From an uncultured Prevotella sp. (GTDB lineage Bacteria > Bacteroidota > Bacteroidia > Bacteroidales > Bacteroidaceae), in the NCBI GenBank assembly GCA_927910885.1, contig CAKMOD010000051.1:1-11016 (forward strand): DNA of 11,016 bases, read 5' to 3'. The translations under genes and the position numbers were made by a program. The notes under the pieces are model-generated. The model did not search any database, was not told where the DNA came from, and saw only the letters and a list, made by a program, of their open reading frames with translations. Positions 6,929 to 11,016 of the stretch are shown here, piece by piece; the stretch's first letter is position 1, and each line of letters starts with the position of its first letter.

Positions 6929-6994
6929 CACATGCCGTGTTGACGCCCCGCACATGTTGTGTTGAGGCTTAGCACCAGTGGTGTTGTGGGTTAA
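6929..6994. repeat. 22-bp tandem repeat, second site, 3 units
   Basis: Three contiguous 22-nt units begin at 6929, 6951 and 6973, each starting CAC and carrying GTGTTG at the same offset. A partial unit end (GCTTAG, 6923-6928) precedes them. They match the units at 1199-1264. In both sites a unit ending CCG comes before units ending CTTAG or TTAA, suggesting that the two arrays descend from one dispersed element. Confidence 0.75.
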
Positions 6995-7140
6995 TTACCT
7001 TGCTATATGTTGTCACGAAGAATGCACTTTGAGGTAAGGATAGAATAGTTCAAGTAAAAGTAAGTGTAGATTAGAGTGTACAATTTAAGATTTATTGAAC
7101 TGTAATAGTCCTTATCAGACTTTCTTTTTATAGTTTTTGT

Positions 7141-7171
7141 TTTGTGTTCTCGTTTTTTTACTCTAACTTTG
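7141..7171 (+). promoter_or_regulatory. Promoter of the Sua5-clc-fmt operon
   Basis: TTTG (7141-7144), a 19-bp spacer and TAACTTTG (7164-7171) exactly match the Bacteroidetes consensus. Transcription would start near 7178, giving a leader of about 35 bases rich in A just before ATG 7213. Confidence 0.8.
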
Positions 7172-7212
7172 CGTTTACTTATAATACTTAGAAAAAAAGA
7201 TAATAACAGAAG

Positions 7213-7782
7213 ATGAAACAGGAAGACGACATCAAGAAAGCGATTGAAGTAATGAGAAAAGGTGGTGTTATCCTTTACCCAACTGATACGGTGTGGGGTA
7301 TAGGTTGCGATGCTACCAATGCAGAAGCCGTAGCAAAGGTGTATGCCTTGAAGCGTAGAGACGATTCGAAGGCACTTATCTGCTTGGTTGACTCTGAAAA
7401 TCGCCTTCAGCGTTATGTACGTAATGTTCCTGATGTTGCTTGGCAGTTAATAGAAGCTGTTGAGAAGCCAACAACATTGATTCTTGATGGTGCTGTAAAT
7501 CTTGCACCAAATCTGATAGCTGAAGATGGGTCTATTGGTATTCGTGTTACAAAGGAACCTTTTTCTCATGAGTTATGCTATAGATTTCAGAAAGCTATTG
7601 TAAGTACTTCGGCAAATGTTAGTGGTGAACCTGCTGCACAGAATTATCGTGACATCTCGCAGGAGATTCTTGATGGTGTTGATTACGTTTGTGAGACAAG
7701 ACGTCAGGAACATAAACCGCACACTCCATCCAGTATTATCAAATTGGCAGCTGATGGCGAAGTGAAAATCATAAGGAAATAA
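7213..7782 (+). CDS. L-threonylcarbamoyladenylate synthase (Sua5/YrdC family)
   Basis: This 189-residue cytoplasmic enzyme makes threonylcarbamoyl-AMP from threonine, bicarbonate and ATP, the first step of the t6A37 modification of tRNAs reading ANN codons. Family motifs are PTDTVWGIG (23-31), the basic nucleotide-binding stretch KRRDDSKAL (47-55), STSANVSG (131-138) and PSSIIK (172-177). It is the short, YrdC-only form without the C-terminal Sua5 domain. The second motif departs slightly from the usual KxRPxxKPL: D replaces P after the arginines and A replaces P after the lysine. It is the first gene after a consensus promoter and 12 bp upstream of the ClC gene, so they are probably co-transcribed. 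An older name for the family is YciO/YwlC. Confidence 0.9.
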   Translation: MKQEDDIKKAIEVMRKGGVILYPTDTVWGIGCDATNAEAVAKVYALKRRDDSKALICLVDSENRLQRYVRNVPDVAWQLIEAVEKPTTLILDGAVNLAPNLIAEDGSIGIRVTKEPFSHELCYRFQKAIVSTSANVSGEPAAQNYRDISQEILDGVDYVCETRRQEHKPHTPSSIIKLAADGEVKIIRK

Positions 7783-7794
7783 TTGAATATATAG

Positions 7795-9591
7795 ATGAAA
7801 GTGTCAGATAGTCTGGGGTTTATATCTTGGCTTGATAATTGGCGGAATAAGCATGTGTCCAATCGCGAACTGGTATTAGTACTGGCGTTCGCTATTGGCT
7901 TTTTGGCTTCTTTGGCTGCCTATATTCTTCACGTTATTATTAAGCTGATACAAGAACTTGTTACCTCAGGTTTTCATGTTGCAACTACTAACTGGCTCTA
8001 TCTTATCTATCCAATCGTAGGTATTTGGCTGACGAGTCTATTTGTTAAGTATGTTGTACGTGATAATATTTCACATGGTATCACGCGTGTACTCTATGCT
8101 ATTTCTACGAAGCAGTCTCGCTTGAAGGGACATAATACATGGTCGTCTATTGTTGCTTCTGCTATTACCATTGGTTTTGGTGGTTCAGTAGGAGCAGAGG
8201 CTCCTATCGTGCTAACCGGCTCAGCTATCGGAAGTAACCTTGGGCGTATCTTCAATTTAGATAATCGTACCCTTATGCTTCTCGTTGGTTGTGGTGCAAC
8301 GGCAGCTGTATCTGGTATTTTCAAGGCTCCAATAGCAGGATTGGTTTTTACACTTGAGGTGTTGATGGTCGATTTGACAATGGCTTCTCTGTTGCCGATT
8401 CTGATAGCATCTGTTACCGCAACTTGTTTCTCCTACTTCTTTACAGGGGGCTCATCGATGTTTCATTTTCAGATGGATTACCTTTGGGGGCTTGATCGCG
8501 TTCCACCAACAATTCTCTTGGGTATTGCTTGTGGATTCGTTTCACTTTACTTTATGCGATTAATGTCATGGTGCGAAAATGGTTATGGTAAGCTGTCTTC
8601 TCAGCCTTATCTGAAACTACTTGTGGGTGGCTTAGTGCTTTCTCCACTTATTTTCCTCTTTCCCTCTCTCTATGGTGAAGGTTATAGCAGCTTGAGATTA
8701 TTTATTGAAGGTAAAACAGAAGCCGACTGGATGCAGGTGATGAGTGGTTCCATGTTTGCAGGAGAAACAAAGTTTCTATTGCTTTATGTAGGCTTCGTTA
8801 TGATGACTAAGGTCTTTGCAACCAGTGCTACAAATGGTGCTGGTGGTTGTGGTGGAACCTTTGCTCCATCTTTGTTTATCGGTGGCTTTGGAGGTTTCTT
8901 CTTTGCTCGTTTTTGGAATATGCAACAACTTGGTGTGTATGTACCAGAGAAAAACTTTACCCTCTATGGTATGGCAGCCGTGATGTCAGCCGTGATGCAT
9001 GCGCCATTAACGGGTGTCTTTCTTATCGCCGAACTAACTGGTGGCTATCAACTTTTCATTCCATTGATTATTGTGACGGTTTGTTCTTATCTTACTATTA
9101 ATATTTTCGAGCATCATAGTATCTATGCTGTCCGTTTGGCAAAGCAGGGCAAACTCCTTACACACCATACAGATAAGTCTATTCTTACGCTGATGAGTAT
9201 GGATAAGATTATTGATCATGAGTTTACTTCAGTCGGTCCAGATATGGAAATGGGTAAGCTTGTTCATGCAATTAGTTCCAGCCGTAATGACTATATTCCT
9301 GTTCTCAACGAGTCAGGAAGACTTTTGGGTGAGATTGATATTAACAAACTACGTCATATTATCTTCCGTACAGAACTTTATCATCGCTTTCATGTGAGTC
9401 AACTTATGACACCACCAGCAGCAACGCTTGGTGTTAATGATCCAATGGAAGATGTAATGAAGACTTTTGAACGTACGGGAGCACAGTATTTACCTGTTGT
9501 TAATATTGAAGGTGAATTAGTTGGCTATATCTCTCGTGCTCACCTTTATAGTATGTATCGTCAGTTTGTAGCCGACTTTAGTGCAGAATAA
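7795..9591 (+). CDS. ClC chloride channel/transporter with CBS pair
   Basis: This 598-residue membrane protein carries chloride or similar anions. Residues 25-440 are the ClC core of many hydrophobic helices; about 465-590 are two CBS domains, which commonly bind adenine nucleotides and regulate gating. By-eye matches to ClC motifs: SHGIT (93-97) in place of GSGIP; GAEAP (133-137) for GREGP, keeping the gating glutamate as E135; and GGTFAP (353-358) for GxFxP. The stretch FTLEV (185-189) aligns with the region of the internal proton glutamate in the E. coli transporter, with V189 at that position; valine there is typical of true channels. H94 aligns with the serine that contacts the central anion. 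It is the middle gene of the operon, 56 bp before fmt. Ion choice and channel versus antiporter mode remain uncertain. Confidence 0.9.
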   Translation: MKVSDSLGFISWLDNWRNKHVSNRELVLVLAFAIGFLASLAAYILHVIIKLIQELVTSGFHVATTNWLYLIYPIVGIWLTSLFVKYVVRDNISHGITRVLYAISTKQSRLKGHNTWSSIVASAITIGFGGSVGAEAPIVLTGSAIGSNLGRIFNLDNRTLMLLVGCGATAAVSGIFKAPIAGLVFTLEVLMVDLTMASLLPILIASVTATCFSYFFTGGSSMFHFQMDYLWGLDRVPPTILLGIACGFVSLYFMRLMSWCENGYGKLSSQPYLKLLVGGLVLSPLIFLFPSLYGEGYSSLRLFIEGKTEADWMQVMSGSMFAGETKFLLLYVGFVMMTKVFATSATNGAGGCGGTFAPSLFIGGFGGFFFARFWNMQQLGVYVPEKNFTLYGMAAVMSAVMHAPLTGVFLIAELTGGYQLFIPLIIVTVCSYLTINIFEHHSIYAVRLAKQGKLLTHHTDKSILTLMSMDKIIDHEFTSVGPDMEMGKLVHAISSSRNDYIPVLNESGRLLGEIDINKLRHIIFRTELYHRFHVSQLMTPPAATLGVNDPMEDVMKTFERTGAQYLPVVNIEGELVGYISRAHLYSMYRQFVADFSAE

Positions 9592-9647
9592 AACATATAT
9601 CTGCCTATTCTTACTTATTATCTTCCCTTATTAAATCGTCAAAGGCA

Positions 9648-10670
9648 ATGAAAAAAGAAAATATACGCATTGTTTTCATGGGAACTCCAGAGTTCGCTGT
9701 GGAGTCATTGAAAGCATTAGTTGAGAATGGATATAATGTTGTAGCTGTCGTAACACAACCTGATAAACCTGTGGGACGTCATCAAGAACAGTTGCAGCCA
9801 TCACCTGTGAAACAATATGCACTTGAGCATAACTTACCAGTTTTACAGCCTGTTAAAATGAAGGATGCTGATTTCATAGAAGAGTTGCGTTCTTATAAGG
9901 CAGATATGCAGGTGGTTGTAGCTTTTCGTATGTTGCCAGAGGTTGTGTGGGGGATACCTCGTTTGGGTACGTTTAATGTTCATGCAGCTTTGCTCCCACA
10001 GTATCGTGGTGCAGCTCCAATCAACTGGGCGGTTATCAATGGTGAGATTGAAACTGGTGTTACGACCTTCTTCCTTGATAAAGATATTGATACAGGACGT
10101 ATTATTCTTCAAAAACCATTTGGCATACCTGATACAGCAGATGTTGAGTATGTCTATGATGGATTGATGTGTTTAGGTGCAAAGATAGCTATGGAAACAA
10201 TCGATCTCATAGCATCAAAGTTACCTGAAGACAATTTGGATGATGTTGATTTTTCTGCTGTTTTGGATAGTATCAGTGCTCCTCAAATGTGTGAAGATGT
10301 TGAACTTCAACATGCACCGAAGATTTTTAAAAAGACTTGTGAAATTAACTGGAAACAGTCTGCTAAAAAGGTTTACGACTTTGTGCGAGGACTCAGTCCT
10401 TATCCAGGTACATGGAGTACACTCTGTTCTATTGAAGACAATGGGGTAAAACCTTTGGTAATGAAGGTTTATAAGACGGCAAAGTCAGATCGCGCAGCTG
10501 TAGGTATCCCTGGTACGCTCGTCGTAGAAAAGGCTCGTCTCTATGTTAACACGTCTGATAACCTCTTGGAACTTCTTGATATTCAGTTGACTGGTAAGAA
10601 GCGAATGGATGTTCGCTCATTCTTAAATGGGTTTAAGGATATAGAGAAGTACCGCTTCCAGACAGAATGA
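9648..10670 (+). CDS. fmt: Methionyl-tRNA formyltransferase
   Basis: This 340-residue cytoplasmic enzyme formylates initiator Met-tRNA using 10-formyl-tetrahydrofolate. Motifs are FMGTPEFA (10-17), the tRNA-contact loop QPDKPVGR (37-44) and PSPVK (51-55), and the active site FNVHAALLP (109-117) followed by YRGAAPINW, with N110, H112 and D148 (in DKDIDTG) as catalytic residues. The C-terminal OB-like domain follows from about residue 215 (INWKQSAKKVYDFVRGLSPYPGTW is recognisable in part). The length is slightly above the usual 310-325. It is the last gene of the operon visible before the right IS. No clear terminator follows; the stop codon lies in a short direct repeat. Confidence 0.95.
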   Translation: MKKENIRIVFMGTPEFAVESLKALVENGYNVVAVVTQPDKPVGRHQEQLQPSPVKQYALEHNLPVLQPVKMKDADFIEELRSYKADMQVVVAFRMLPEVVWGIPRLGTFNVHAALLPQYRGAAPINWAVINGEIETGVTTFFLDKDIDTGRIILQKPFGIPDTADVEYVYDGLMCLGAKIAMETIDLIASKLPEDNLDDVDFSAVLDSISAPQMCEDVELQHAPKIFKKTCEINWKQSAKKVYDFVRGLSPYPGTWSTLCSIEDNGVKPLVMKVYKTAKSDRAAVGIPGTLVVEKARLYVNTSDNLLELLDIQLTGKKRMDVRSFLNGFKDIEKYRFQTE

Positions 10671-10749
10671 CGATAGTTTAGACAGAATGACATAAAGACA
10701 TATTTCCTTAATGACATAATTTAAGGGAAGATAGAATGGCAATAGTTTA
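10661..10749 (+). repeat. Short imperfect direct repeats after fmt
   Basis: A 20-nt unit GACAGAATGACGATAGTTTA at 10661-10680 overlaps the last fmt codons and its stop. Its first half recurs at 10681-10691, and a 17/20 copy lies at 10730-10749. Between them is a weak AT-rich hairpin (CCTTAA/TTAAGG, 10706-10726) without a T-run. The origin of the repeats is unknown; they could be slippage products. Confidence 0.55.
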
Positions 10750-10844
10750 GAAAGCATATTCTTCAATAAAATATTTTGTTATTTGAAAAAAAGGCGTAAT
10801 GGACATTTGGTAGGCTGAAAACCTCTCGGAATTCTTTTATTTAC

Positions 10845-10852
10845 TACCTTTG
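10845..10852 (+). promoter_or_regulatory. -7 box of right transposase promoter
   Basis: TACCTTTG is an exact TAnnTTTG match, 16 bases before the transposase ATG, so transcription starts inside the element and the leader is very short. No good -33 box is seen. Confidence 0.5.
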
Positions 10853-10868
10853 CAGCATTTGAAAATCT

Positions 10869-11016
10869 ATGAATAAAAAAAACTGTATCTTCTGTAATAG
10901 CTCAAATGTTAAAAAGAATGGGCATCGACGTTCTGTTCAGATGTATTCCTGCAAGGATTGTGGTAGACAATTTCAAGGTGGTCTGCGTATAAATAATATT
11001 TCTCTATGGAACGACT
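10869..11016 (+). CDS. Transposase N-terminus with zinc ribbon, partial
   Basis: The first 49 codons of an IS transposase are visible; the rest is beyond the window. They encode a zinc ribbon with C6-x2-C9 and C28-x2-C31, followed by GRQFQGG, the pattern seen at the N-terminus of several Bacteroidetes transposases. The start MNKKNCIFC and the LWND at the edge remind me of the IS256-type variant with a Zn-binding N-terminus, but IS1-like and ISL3-like transposases also start with such a ribbon, so the family is left open. The start runs through eight A bases; the left copy has seven and loses this frame. Confidence 0.8.
   Translation, partial: MNKKNCIFCNSSNVKKNGHRRSVQMYSCKDCGRQFQGGLRINNISLWND

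Larger units (their letters stand above)
6588..7212. other. Long gap: hairpin, tandem repeat and promoter
   Basis: These 625 bases have no gene I can support. In order they hold a long stable hairpin (6678-6751), an inverted repeat GCTATCG/CGATAGC (6782-6788, 6827-6833), another TTGATAA/TTATCAA (6871-6877, 6907-6913), the 22-bp tandem repeat (6929-6994), about 145 bases without signals, and an exact promoter (7141-7171). A 29-codon frame starting at 6883 runs into the repeat and is judged spurious. Confidence 0.7.
10792..11016 (+). mobile_element. Right insertion sequence copy, 5' part
   Basis: This is the inverted counterpart of 1-138. The outer end is set at 10792, where similarity to the left copy starts (AGGCGTAATGG). 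It contains a promoter box, a transposase start and continues past the window edge. With the left copy it places about 10.65 kb between two outward-facing elements. Confidence 0.85.

Noticed and set aside
6883..6972. A 29-codon frame starting MKNQSFC that runs into the tandem repeat
   Set aside because: It has no promoter or ribosome site of its own, its second half is only repeat sequence, and nothing in it resembles a known small protein.
1..11016. A composite transposon carrying cargo genes
   Set aside because: The enclosed genes are ordinary chromosomal housekeeping genes in an order expected for the group, so the pair more likely reflects two separate insertions.

Overview
The window looks like chromosomal DNA from a Bacteroidetes bacterium, most likely an oral Prevotella. 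The base composition is AT-rich. Several genes are preceded by the Bacteroidetes promoter pattern TTTG-N19-TAnnTTTG, exact in two cases. A small exported protein carries the C-terminal tail common in Prevotella, and the gene order lysE-like / DUF4924 / rfbD / prfC also fits that group. The assignment rests on remembered family features, not on a search.

Layout. Both edges of the window lie inside copies of the same insertion sequence, facing away from each other (1-138 on the minus strand, 10792-11016 on the plus strand). The roughly 139 bp they share in the window differ by two substitutions and one base of an A run. Next to the left copy is an AT-rich gap, then one gene for a secreted protein (486-1076), then a 460-bp gap with a short tandem repeat and the prfC terminator. 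A leftward gene cluster follows (5455 down to 1537): a LysE-type membrane transporter, a DUF4924 protein (frameshifted), dTDP-4-dehydrorhamnose reductase (rfbD) and peptide chain release factor 3 (prfC, with an in-frame TGA). A divergent control region (about 5456-5585) separates this from rightward genes: a ROK-family sugar kinase, then a 625-bp gap with a long hairpin and a second copy of the tandem repeat, then a probable operon of a Sua5/YrdC threonylcarbamoyl-AMP synthase, a ClC chloride channel/transporter with CBS domains, and methionyl-tRNA formyltransferase (fmt). A short AT-rich tail leads into the right insertion sequence.

Function. The recognisable genes are housekeeping: translation (prfC, fmt, Sua5/YrdC), sugar phosphorylation (ROK kinase), surface polysaccharide precursor synthesis (rfbD) and transport (LysE, ClC). 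I see no defence system, CRISPR array, phage module, rRNA or tRNA. The points worth attention are the inverted insertion-sequence pair bounding about 10.65 kb, a 22-bp repeat unit in two separate intergenic gaps, a long hairpin after the ROK gene, coding breaks in prfC and in the DUF4924 gene next to A runs (real decay or sequence error), and a ClC protein with a channel-like residue at the internal proton-glutamate position.
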